This document shows positions 52,716 to 61,418 of a DNA stretch of 64,000 nt, piece by piece; the stretch's first letter is position 1, and the number at the start of each line of letters is the position of its first letter. The notes beneath the pieces were generated by a model. It searched no databases and was not told the origin of the DNA. It worked only from the letters and a program-made list of their open reading frames with translations. Source of the DNA: Maridesulfovibrio sp050916235 (GTDB lineage Bacteria > Desulfobacterota > Desulfovibrionia > Desulfovibrionales > Desulfovibrionaceae); contig NZ_CP104854.1 of assembly GCF_050916235.1 (NCBI RefSeq), forward strand, positions 62,001 to 126,000, read 5' to 3'. The position numbers and the translations under genes are program-made.

Positions 52716-53789
52716 CTAATTCGCGGCATCTGCGGGATTGAGGATTTTAAACAGATCATCAATCTGCCCCTGAATTTCAGGAAGCATTTCCTCAAACTGA
52801 GCACCTGCTATCCCGGTCTTAGCCCAGGCATCGTGATCTATAAAACCTAACACTGAGGACAGCCCATGATTATACCCCATTGCCCGGGACATGAAACAGG
52901 CCAGATGTGTAACCATGGCGTCAGGATCTGACTTTACCTTTGAAGGATTATGGTGTCCCGCTGCCGCAGCAATCAGATGCCGTGGAAAATCCCAGTCCTT
53001 CAAGACGATACCGCCTAACATGGCATGATTGAAACCGAGAAGATCATATTCGGCGTGATAGAAAGACTCCCCTTTACGATCAGCAAGATCAACCAGTTCC
53101 AACGCAAGCCCATGATTGCTCTCAAATATCAGAAACAAACCGATGTCGTGGACCAGGCCGCCCGCAAAGAACCGCTCAGGATCACTGAAATCCATTGCAT
53201 TGGCGATCCTGCTGGCAATTACCGCACAGGCAATAGAATGCTTCCAGAATTTTTCAACGCTCAATACAGCGTACTTTGATCTCCTGAAAAGGCTGATGGA
53301 AGCAGTACCCAAGGCCAATCCCCCGGCATCCTTGAATCCAAGAACTTTCACCGCCTTGGCCGCCGTGTCGACCTTCTCGCCGCTTGCAAGCAACCGCTTG
53401 TTCGCAAGGCGCAGAACCGAAGCAACAAGTTTCGGATCCTGACGGATAATTTCCACAAGCTCAGCTTCACCGGCCTCTGGATCATCAAGAACCTGCTGCA
53501 GACGAGCCTGAATCTGCGGCAGAGCAGGAAGGATGACCTTTGTTTCCAAAAAATCGCGAACTTTCACAGGCTTTCTTCCGTGCCACGGCTCAATATCGGC
53601 AGGCCTAGGTGCAACTTGAAACACCTGGGGTTCAAGAAGCATCTTTCTATAAATATTTCTAAATGCGATTTTTTTCAGAATCCTGATCAGCTCGGAATCT
53701 CCGGACTGACTGAAAAGTCGCTTAACATAATTAATAGCAGCGTCTTTAACAGCCGGATTCAATTTCTCTGTATTCAGTTCTGTCTGCAT
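52716..53789 (-). CDS. HDOD-domain protein, copy 1
   Basis: A 357-residue protein: an N-terminal region (about 1-90) with FSQSGDSELIRIL, then an HDOD domain (about 90-290) including LPALPQIQARLQQVL, DPKLVASVLRLAN, KVLGFKDAGG, HDIGLFLIFE. HDOD proteins are HD-GYP relatives that mostly do not hydrolyse; they act in signalling. It is roughly 55-60% identical to the next gene along its whole length by eye. ATG 53789 has AAGG upstream. Confidence 0.85.
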   Translation of the reverse strand: MQTELNTEKLNPAVKDAAINYVKRLFSQSGDSELIRILKKIAFRNIYRKMLLEPQVFQVAPRPADIEPWHGRKPVKVRDFLETKVILPALPQIQARLQQVLDDPEAGEAELVEIIRQDPKLVASVLRLANKRLLASGEKVDTAAKAVKVLGFKDAGGLALGTASISLFRRSKYAVLSVEKFWKHSIACAVIASRIANAMDFSDPERFFAGGLVHDIGLFLIFESNHGLALELVDLADRKGESFYHAEYDLLGFNHAMLGGIVLKDWDFPRHLIAAAAGHHNPSKVKSDPDAMVTHLACFMSRAMGYNHGLSSVLGFIDHDAWAKTGIAGAQFEEMLPEIQGQIDDLFKILNPADAAN

Positions 53790-53818
53790 AAAATGACCTT
53801 ATCAGACTGAGGACACAC

Positions 53819-54883
53819 CTATTGAGGATTCAAAATCTTGAATATTTCTTCAATGAGATCCTGTATCTCAGGAAGCATCTCGATAAACTGTTCTCCGGTT
53901 ATTCCTATCTGCTCCCATGCTTCAGGAGAGATAAATCCCAGTACCGACGAAACACCAAGATCATATCCAAGGGCACGGGCCATAAAATCAGCGATGTGAA
54001 CAACTCCGGCATCCGGATCCTTAATCGCTTTTTCCGGGTTGTGATGACCTGCGGTCGCTATCACAAGCTGCTTTGGGAAATTCCAGTCCTTGATAATTAC
54101 CCCACCCAGAATGGCATGATCGAAACCAAGAAGTTCCTGCTCGGCAGAATAAAGACTGTCCCCCTTGTTTTTGGCCATATCCAAAAGCTCAAGGGCAAGT
54201 CCGGCACTGCTTTCAAAAATGACGTACAGCCCTATGTCATGTAGCATGCCGCCAACAAAAAAACGTTCAGGATCACCAAGCCCGGCAACACGGGCAATCT
54301 CCTGAGCAATAACACCACAGGCAATGGAATGCTTCCAAAACCTTTCCACATGCAGCACAGAAACAGACTTGGAACGTTTGAAAAGACTCAACGACACAGT
54401 ACCCAACGCAAGGGAACCGGCCTGTTTGAAACCTAGCAGAGCAACAGCACGACTGGGAGTATCCACTTCTGTCCTGAAACTGAACATGGCGCTGTTGGCA
54501 AGGCGTAAAATGGCAGCCACCAGTTTGGGGTCCTTGCTTATAACCTTAGCGAGGTCATCTGCGGAACTATCAGGATCATTAATAACCTTCTGTATCTCCA
54601 ACAAAACCTGCGGAAGGGAGGGAAGAACCACCTTGGATTTCAAGAAATCCCTTGGGCCGTCCGGCTTCTGCCCATGCCACGGCTCAACACCAGCGGGGCG
54701 CGGACGCGGTTGAAATTCATCCGGCTCAAGAATCATTTTCTTGTATACCCGCTTAAATGATTCCTTCATAAGGACCCGGATCAACTCTGAATCTCCAGAC
54801 TGACTGAATAACTTTTTAGTATATTTTATTGCTTCATCCTTCACCTGCGGATTAAGCGTCTTGGTACTCTCTATTTCCTGCAT
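53819..54883 (-). CDS. HDOD-domain protein, copy 2
   Basis: A 354-residue tandem paralog of the preceding protein, including the N-terminal region (LFSQSGDSELIRVL) and the HDOD core (LPSLPQVLLEIQKVI, DPKLVAAILRLAN, ALLGFKQAG, HDIGLYVIFES). ATG 54883 is chosen; an in-frame TTG immediately upstream lacks support. Transcribed first, followed 29 nt later by copy 1; the pair follows the pel genes in the same direction with an 89-nt gap to the epimerase gene. Confidence 0.85.
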   Translation of the reverse strand: MQEIESTKTLNPQVKDEAIKYTKKLFSQSGDSELIRVLMKESFKRVYKKMILEPDEFQPRPRPAGVEPWHGQKPDGPRDFLKSKVVLPSLPQVLLEIQKVINDPDSSADDLAKVISKDPKLVAAILRLANSAMFSFRTEVDTPSRAVALLGFKQAGSLALGTVSLSLFKRSKSVSVLHVERFWKHSIACGVIAQEIARVAGLGDPERFFVGGMLHDIGLYVIFESSAGLALELLDMAKNKGDSLYSAEQELLGFDHAILGGVIIKDWNFPKQLVIATAGHHNPEKAIKDPDAGVVHIADFMARALGYDLGVSSVLGFISPEAWEQIGITGEQFIEMLPEIQDLIEEIFKILNPQ

Positions 54884-54975
54884 CAATAAAACCTTCTAGT
54901 CTACAATGAATTTCACAACATGCATATTCAAAAATGCCAACCGGCAGCAATTGACCCGCCCTTAAATAACCGACA

Positions 54976-55959
54976 TCAGTTTATGACACACAAGCATTTC
55001 CAAGTCTTATTTTCTGCAGCCCAACTGAGAGTTCTGGAAAGCCCCCCTTCAAACGTGACTTCAGCTTTAAAGCCCGAACGCGAAATTTTGCTGACATCCG
55101 CATAGGAATGCTTAATATCGCCCGCCCGTTCCGGCCTGAACTCGATTTCCTTAGGTGCGCAAGTAAGATCAGCTACTGTTTCAGCCAACTCCAGAACCGA
55201 AGTACACTTTCCTGTTCCCACATTGAATATCCCCTTAAGAGGGCCGCGCCCATTAGCATCCAGCCCGGCAGCTATAAGATAGGATGTAACAACATCATCA
55301 ACGTAAATGAAATCCCTGGTCTGCTTTCCATCCCCGTATACAACCATTTTCTTACACGCCATCCCTAAGTCAACAAACTTGGAGATTACTCCGCTGTACT
55401 GGCTGGTAGGGTCCTGCCGAGGACCGAAGATATTGAAAAAACGCAACGAACACCCGAAACCGCTATTCCTGATAAGTGCGGATGACTTAAATTTTGCAAC
55501 ACCGTAAGGACTGAGCTGGGTTGCCTGATCCGCATATTCCTCAAGAACAGGAAGGCGGCTCTCATCCCCGTATTCAGCAGCTGATCCGGCAAAAACAAAT
55601 GTACTTATTCCTAACCGCTGAGCGGAGCTCAGCATTCTCTCACTTGCTTCGTAATTGACCTCCATGGTCAACTGAGGATGTTCCACTGAATAGGGAACAC
55701 TCACAATGGCGGCAAGCTGAAAAATAACATCAAGATCCGGGTGTTTTCCCTTGAGCTGTTCCAGCAATCCTTTATCTGTGATGGATGCCTTATGAAATTC
55801 AAATCCGGGATTATTCCTGAAACCTGCCAGGTTATGCTCATACCCGGTAAAAAAATTATCCACTCCAACCACATTATGTCCGGCACGCAGCAGTGCATCC
55901 GTAAGATGGCTGCCTACGAATCCGGCACATCCGGTTACAAGACATGTCTTTTTAACCAC
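54976..55959 (-). CDS. NAD-dependent nucleotide-sugar epimerase of the Pel cluster (PelX-like)
   Basis: A 327-residue short-chain dehydrogenase: NAD motif TGCAGFVGSHL, VDNFFTGYEHNL, FAGSAAEYG and the catalytic YGVAK. It resembles UDP-glucose/UDP-GlcNAc C4-epimerases. Some Pel loci carry PelX, a UDP-GlcNAc epimerase that supplies UDP-GalNAc, the sugar of Pel; the same task is inferred here. GTG 55959 has GGGGGA upstream and lies 18 nt after pelG. Confidence 0.85.
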   Translation of the reverse strand: MVKKTCLVTGCAGFVGSHLTDALLRAGHNVVGVDNFFTGYEHNLAGFRNNPGFEFHKASITDKGLLEQLKGKHPDLDVIFQLAAIVSVPYSVEHPQLTMEVNYEASERMLSSAQRLGISTFVFAGSAAEYGDESRLPVLEEYADQATQLSPYGVAKFKSSALIRNSGFGCSLRFFNIFGPRQDPTSQYSGVISKFVDLGMACKKMVVYGDGKQTRDFIYVDDVVTSYLIAAGLDANGRGPLKGIFNVGTGKCTSVLELAETVADLTCAPKEIEFRPERAGDIKHSYADVSKISRSGFKAEVTFEGGLSRTLSWAAENKTWKCLCVIN

Positions 55960-55977
55960 TTGAAGTCCCCCGATTCA

Positions 55978-57348
55978 TCAGGCCAGAGGCTGGCTGGAAA
56001 AAGTTATGTACTCTAAATTTTCAACACTTTTTGAAACAAGATAATAAGCAAACATGAGAGAAATCAAACAGGAGTAACAGTACCCGAACCCGTAAAACGT
56101 AAAACCGAGCTGAATGGAAAGCCAGGTAAGCCCGGAGTTGCTGAGAAAAAAAACAAGGGTAACGGCAAGCACCTCTTTACGCAGGTCAAAATAAAAAAGA
56201 ATTATCACAGCCACCGAAAGCATCACCTGCATCAGTGCACCGACAAGAGCAATCTGGAACAGGGGCTTCTGCAAAGGGGAAAGACCTGCCACCGCAATAA
56301 AATCCGGGGCCAAAAGCAGGCAGACCAGAGTAAGAGAGCCCTGAACTATCAGTATTTCGCGAAGACTCTCCTTGAGCATGGTGATCATCCCCTTCTTTTC
56401 CTCGATTATGCTCGCCAGTTCCTTCTTGGCAATTATCTTTGCAAAATAGTCATGGTAATGCTCGTAGAAACGGGTTTCAATCTTGACAAGAAAAATAGCA
56501 AGAGATGGAACGATGGTCAGATATGCAAAAAATATCGGCCCTTCATACATATCATGAGTGCGCAGGTAAGGCACTACCATTCTGGAATCAGGAGCAAACC
56601 AGAACAGAATCTTGTCCACCCATATTGCGAGGTTGAAAAAAAAACCTATCAGCGCAAGTTCCCAGTACTTGATAAAGTAGGTCAACATTTTGGGATCCCA
56701 GACCTTTGCAGGAGGGAACTCCGCCAGAAGCCGGGCAAGCAGCCAGAAAAATATCAGGGCCTGTCCAACGGTATATCCCAACAGGTACCCGTCCAATCCC
56801 ATGAAAGGATAAAAGAAAAAAGCCCCGCCGACACTTACCGCTGTTCCGATGGCAAAAGCCTGCACAATGGAATGGAAATCCTTGACCGCCGAAAGGAATA
56901 TCATAGCCAGCCAGATCATGGCCACAATCAGAAAAAGCTCCACCGCGATTATCTTATACGTCAATGCCAGCTCGAAAAACCAGATAGCTCCGCCACCGAT
57001 CACCCCTCCAGCCAGAAGCACAAGAAAGGCGCTGGTCCAGAAGGCAGTAAGCGTAACTTTGGAATCATTAAGATAAAAGCGGTCAGCAAGGTATCGCGTG
57101 ACAACCAGCTGTATGTACCCGACATAGATCAGGGTAAAAGCGTATACATAAACAATGGTGGTACGAAAAATATCCTGGTCGTGCCTTGAAAAACCTGAAT
57201 ACGAATACAACCCGAGCACGGCCAGACAAAGTACGCTCATGAGCCACGGGCCGGAAGAAACCATCGCGGCATAAAGATAGGCCGACATCTCCGCAAGGTA
57301 GCTGTCCTTGCGCAACATCCTTCTGAGTTCAAATCCTATTCCGGCCAT
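55978..57348 (-). CDS. pelG: Pel exopolysaccharide transporter PelG
   Basis: A 456-residue inner-membrane protein with about 12 membrane segments, of the MOP/polysaccharide flippase-like family. The conserved start MAGIGFELRRMLRKDSYLAEM is the PelG signature. It moves the growing Pel chain across the inner membrane together with PelD and PelE. It begins 3 nt after pelF. Confidence 0.93.
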   Translation of the reverse strand: MAGIGFELRRMLRKDSYLAEMSAYLYAAMVSSGPWLMSVLCLAVLGLYSYSGFSRHDQDIFRTTIVYVYAFTLIYVGYIQLVVTRYLADRFYLNDSKVTLTAFWTSAFLVLLAGGVIGGGAIWFFELALTYKIIAVELFLIVAMIWLAMIFLSAVKDFHSIVQAFAIGTAVSVGGAFFFYPFMGLDGYLLGYTVGQALIFFWLLARLLAEFPPAKVWDPKMLTYFIKYWELALIGFFFNLAIWVDKILFWFAPDSRMVVPYLRTHDMYEGPIFFAYLTIVPSLAIFLVKIETRFYEHYHDYFAKIIAKKELASIIEEKKGMITMLKESLREILIVQGSLTLVCLLLAPDFIAVAGLSPLQKPLFQIALVGALMQVMLSVAVIILFYFDLRKEVLAVTLVFFLSNSGLTWLSIQLGFTFYGFGYCYSCLISLMFAYYLVSKSVENLEYITFSSQPLA

Positions 57349-57351
57349 ACG

Positions 57352-58866
57352 CTACTCCAGATTATCCATTGCACCATAATCTTTGTAAATTTTCAAATAC
57401 CGTTCATTCAGATCCGACTCTTTATAAAAAGTCTTTACCCGTTCAATACCTGCTCTGGACATGCGTTGGCGCAGAATCGGGCTTGTCAGAATTTTCAGGA
57501 TAGCTTCTCCTGTATCTGTCGGATCGGCAACCTTGGTCACTATTCCGGACGGCCCCAAAGCCTGATCGGCGACTGTCCGGCCCTCCAGCAGTTCTCGGCA
57601 TGATCCTACATCGGAAGCAACAGCCGGAACACCGGCACAGTTAGCTTCCATAATAACCAGCGGCTGGGCCTCGCTTATGCTGGTGAGCACAATAAGATCA
57701 AGATTGGGCAGGTAGTCGGTAACACGGACCTTTCCGGTAAACTCAATCACATGCTCAATATGCAGAAGCTTTACCAGGTTAACACACTCTTCGTAATACT
57801 CCTCATCCTCTTCGGTCGGCCCCATTATGTAGACCTTGAGTTTATCCAGCTTACTGGAAACAATCTTAATGGCCCGCAAAAATGTCTTTACGTCCTTGAT
57901 GGGAACCACCCTGCCAACAAAACCTATGGCGAACTCGGTCTGGCCCATATAGTCATGATCGGCAGATCTTAACCCAAGAAAATTATCAAGGTTGATCCCG
58001 TTGGGTATGATGGTAATTTTCTCAGGGTCTGCCCCTTCCTGAATTTCAAGCTGCCGGTTGCCTTCATAAAGGGTATATATTGCCGAGGAATAATCATAAC
58101 ACATTCTGCCAAGCTGCTCGAACATACGAATCCAGAAAGTCTGAAACGCCCCAAGCTTGCTTTCCACCCGCAGACGGGATTCTTCCTTCCGGTAAACCCA
58201 CTCGGCCTGCGATATCTCGATCTTCCTTTCTTTTACGTAAATACCGTGCTCTGTAAGCAGTAATGGGCGTCCGGTCATCACTCTGGCCACTACGCCGAGA
58301 AGCCCGGCATAACCAGTGGAAATTGTATGGTAAACCCGTGCCTTGGGCAGATCAAGTGGCAGCATCTTAAAAATAGGCAGGTGCGTAAACCTGAATGTCC
58401 AGAAATAATCAAGGAAAGATTCTTTATTCGTATCCGGCTTGTATCGCTCAACCATCATATCCCAGGCTCTTTTGCCATGAAACAGTTCTGAAAGAGGATA
58501 TTTCCCCTCTCTGAAAAGATCGACAATTTCATGCATCATTTTAAGATCGGAACGATCCATCCTGTAATGGAATTTCCTTAACCTATCGATATCAGCCGCA
58601 GAAATGCGGTTGAAGAAACTGCGTTTAATTTCAAGTGGATCGTGCAGGTAGACAATCCTGGGATCAACAAAGTTATCCGGTATTTCGTACCGGTATTTGG
58701 CCTTTTCCTTCGAAGAGGCCAAAATACATACCGCTGTAAATGTTAGTTCGGGCATCCCCTTGATCAGGTTGTGAATCCAGGTGGAAACACCTCCCGCTAC
58801 AAAAGGATATGTTCCTTCAAGAAGCAGGCAGACATCGTAAACTCTATCCTTATCTTTCCTGCTCAT
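57352..58866 (-). CDS. pelF: Pel glycosyltransferase PelF
   Basis: A 504-residue cytosolic GT4-family glycosyltransferase that polymerises the Pel sugar from UDP donors. Marks: LLLEGTYPFVAGGVSTWIHN at the N terminus, LTEHGIYVKER, GFVGRVVPIKDVKTFLRA and SISEAQPLVIMEANCAGVPAVASDVGSCRE with the donor-binding glutamates. Start ATG 58866 overlaps the pelE stop (ATGA) with GGAG upstream. Confidence 0.95.
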   Translation of the reverse strand: MSRKDKDRVYDVCLLLEGTYPFVAGGVSTWIHNLIKGMPELTFTAVCILASSKEKAKYRYEIPDNFVDPRIVYLHDPLEIKRSFFNRISAADIDRLRKFHYRMDRSDLKMMHEIVDLFREGKYPLSELFHGKRAWDMMVERYKPDTNKESFLDYFWTFRFTHLPIFKMLPLDLPKARVYHTISTGYAGLLGVVARVMTGRPLLLTEHGIYVKERKIEISQAEWVYRKEESRLRVESKLGAFQTFWIRMFEQLGRMCYDYSSAIYTLYEGNRQLEIQEGADPEKITIIPNGINLDNFLGLRSADHDYMGQTEFAIGFVGRVVPIKDVKTFLRAIKIVSSKLDKLKVYIMGPTEEDEEYYEECVNLVKLLHIEHVIEFTGKVRVTDYLPNLDLIVLTSISEAQPLVIMEANCAGVPAVASDVGSCRELLEGRTVADQALGPSGIVTKVADPTDTGEAILKILTSPILRQRMSRAGIERVKTFYKESDLNERYLKIYKDYGAMDNLE

Positions 58867-59984
58867 GTAATTACTCCGCTCAGGTCAAAGTCTTCAGAAA
58901 TATTATCCGCATCATCTTCGGTTTCCGGCTCACTGAAATATTCAATCCAGAAATTATATGTACTGAGTTTAAAGGGATCGGATGCTGGCGGAACAGGACG
59001 GGACTGCATTAAAAGGACCTGCTCATAAAGAGAAATATAGTTGCCCATTTCAAAGAAGATCCTGCACATCCCAAGTCGGGACTCCAGCTCCAATTCAGGA
59101 ACAACAATGGATTTCTGGTAAAGTTCAAGTGCCTCACGGTATTGACGGCTCTCGCAACAGACTTCCGCAAGCCTCATATTGAAATCGGCATTGTCAGGAG
59201 CCTTCTGCACAGCCGTCCGCCAATGTTCACATGCAAGTCCAAGTGCCTGTTCCTGCATGTTCCTTTCAGGCAGACCGCTTCGGGCATAATTGCGGTAAGT
59301 TATGGCCAGTTCTGCGTGCGCCTGGGCACTGTCATACCTTTGTACACGAAAACGGGCCTTATCCAACGATTCAGCATAATCCTCTTCCAACCGGGTAAGA
59401 GCTGTATGGGCATAAAAACGGACTTCAGCATTAACGTCAGACAGGGATTTCCTCAGAAGCCTGACCGCCTCGGCCGATCCGATCCTCCGAAGCAGGTTTA
59501 CCGCCCCCCTCTTCATGCCCATGTCGTCACCGGCCAGAATATCTGCAATTGGATGCACATCCACTTCATCGTACAGAAATTCAGTTATATCCTTGGGCAG
59601 ATCGACATCAATCCCCTGGCCTACGTAAGCCTTCTCGCGGTACTCTTCAGCCAGTCCATGACTGCGCATGAACACCCGGGCCATCAATAGAGTAAGGGTT
59701 ATGCCGCAGAGACCGATGACAGGCATGAAAAAAGTAAACAGGGCGGCAATGCGCGGGTAATAAAAGGCAAGTCCCGGCAAAGCACGAGGTTTGGCGGAAG
59801 TAATAAGGATGAAGGAAAGAGCGGAGAGAGTATGTGCAGCCAATACACCGTAAAGAAGATAGGGACTATCGGCCCTGCGCAGGTACAGCCATATCGCTAC
59901 AGCCTCAAATATAAAGGCTGCGAGGAATGAGACGACAAGCTTCAGGCGAGCCGTCCTTATAACCCTACTCCGCAAAAAGAACAC
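58863..59984 (-). CDS. pelE: Pel membrane protein PelE
   Basis: A 373-residue protein with membrane segments in the first 110 residues and a helical TPR-like cytoplasmic part (AVRLLRKSLSDVNAEVRFYAHTAL, AHAELAITYRNYA, YREALELYQKSI). PelE bridges PelD and PelG in the inner membrane complex. GTG 59984 is preceded by AGGAGG inside the end of pelD, a 20-nt overlap. Confidence 0.88.
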   Translation of the reverse strand: MFFLRSRVIRTARLKLVVSFLAAFIFEAVAIWLYLRRADSPYLLYGVLAAHTLSALSFILITSAKPRALPGLAFYYPRIAALFTFFMPVIGLCGITLTLLMARVFMRSHGLAEEYREKAYVGQGIDVDLPKDITEFLYDEVDVHPIADILAGDDMGMKRGAVNLLRRIGSAEAVRLLRKSLSDVNAEVRFYAHTALTRLEEDYAESLDKARFRVQRYDSAQAHAELAITYRNYARSGLPERNMQEQALGLACEHWRTAVQKAPDNADFNMRLAEVCCESRQYREALELYQKSIVVPELELESRLGMCRIFFEMGNYISLYEQVLLMQSRPVPPASDPFKLSTYNFWIEYFSEPETEDDADNISEDFDLSGVIT

Positions 59985-61374
59985 TTACCACGTCCTCCTG
60001 AGCTGCCTTGACCATCTCCATCGGATCTTCCATGCCAACAAAATATCCGGCTACCCCGGCCCTTAACTCAATAAGGTTCTGGTCGGTTTCAAAAGCCATT
60101 ACGCTCAAAGCCTTAAACGAATTAAGCAGGTTGTTGACCACCACTCGAGCACCGGCAGGTGGTGTGGTCGGCAGGATAAGGTAGAAAGCACCGGGTTTGT
60201 CGCTGATAAACAGGATATCTATCTCGCGGATCTGATTCTTGAGAATCATACTGAAGGCCATAAGTACTTCATCCCGGCCTTCGTCTGATGCATTTGACAG
60301 GCCGGGGAACTCAAGCAGAATAAGAGACAGATCAAGCGCATAACGGCGTGAACGCACAAATTCTTCCCTGAGCCTGCGCTTGAAATACTCATATGTATAG
60401 GCGTCGATAATTTCATCGGCGATGAGTTTGTGCTTTGTTTCAGCAAAAACGGTTGCATTTTCCACACTGCTGCCGCACCAGTCGGCGACAAGCCCGGCAA
60501 CACGTACGGAATCACTTGTAAATTTAAGAAAAGGCATCTTTTCCACGTTAAGCACCCCGACAACATGCCTCTGGTTGTCGGCAAGGATGGGGGCAGAAAT
60601 AATTATACCGCCCGGCATGCTCTCATTACTGGCCACATCGCGGATCGATACGGCCTTCTTGCGGCTTGCAGCAAGACTCATGAGCCCTTCCCCAACGGGA
60701 ACAACCTCCGGCAGGTACCCCCTGCCATGACGTATTGCCGTATCCAGCCGAAACTCATTACCCTCAAGGAGATAGATCGAACACTCCTCAACTTCCATGA
60801 AATCACGCAGTATCTCAAGCACAGCAGGATAAATGCTGTCTATACTTAGAGTTCGCAATCCCTGAGCAGCTTCGTAAAGAGTTCCCAGCGTGCTCTCCTG
60901 CGACAATATCCTGGTATCAACTTCCTGCTTGGCTTCGCTGAGAATGTCTAATTTGACCTTTATCTTTTCAAAGGCATCCTTGTATGTGTCACGTGCCTCG
61001 CAGACATCATTATATTCCTTGATCTGCATCTGACGCATCTCGCCGATTACAGTACCGACCACAAAGAAAAGTATCGGCTTGCCCCACATTGACAATGTCT
61101 TGAAATCCGCAACCGCAAGATCAGGAATGGATAGAGCTTTGAAAGCAAGAAGAATCAAGGCAGATAGACCACCTGAAAAAACACCGCCGGAGAAGCCGTA
61201 CCTGACTGCAGTAAGCAGTATAACTATCCAGAACGGATGCGGAGAAACGTTCAGAAATCCGGGGTCCGATCGCCAGAAGACAAGATTAATGGCTGTCACC
61301 CCGGCCAATCCCAGAACAACTTCAAAGTATCTTGAAAGATTATATTTATTTACAGCAACGTTCGCTTTAAACAT
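59965..61374 (-). CDS. pelD: c-di-GMP receptor PelD
   Basis: A 469-residue inner-membrane protein: membrane segments in the first 112 residues, a coiled-coil, a GAF domain (about 170-310) and a degenerate GGDEF domain. The active site GGDEF is replaced by DKPGA (392-396), while the I-site RxxD is intact (R383EID386), five residues ahead, as in the characterised Pseudomonas PelD. So it should bind c-di-GMP and switch on Pel synthesis. ATG 61374 has a weak ribosome site. Confidence 0.93.
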   Translation of the reverse strand: MFKANVAVNKYNLSRYFEVVLGLAGVTAINLVFWRSDPGFLNVSPHPFWIVILLTAVRYGFSGGVFSGGLSALILLAFKALSIPDLAVADFKTLSMWGKPILFFVVGTVIGEMRQMQIKEYNDVCEARDTYKDAFEKIKVKLDILSEAKQEVDTRILSQESTLGTLYEAAQGLRTLSIDSIYPAVLEILRDFMEVEECSIYLLEGNEFRLDTAIRHGRGYLPEVVPVGEGLMSLAASRKKAVSIRDVASNESMPGGIIISAPILADNQRHVVGVLNVEKMPFLKFTSDSVRVAGLVADWCGSSVENATVFAETKHKLIADEIIDAYTYEYFKRRLREEFVRSRRYALDLSLILLEFPGLSNASDEGRDEVLMAFSMILKNQIREIDILFISDKPGAFYLILPTTPPAGARVVVNNLLNSFKALSVMAFETDQNLIELRAGVAGYFVGMEDPMEMVKAAQEDVVSVLFAE

Positions 61375-61418
61375 AAGAACCAGCCTTTTCTGATGTCCGG
61401 GATGCCATAAAGCTGCAA

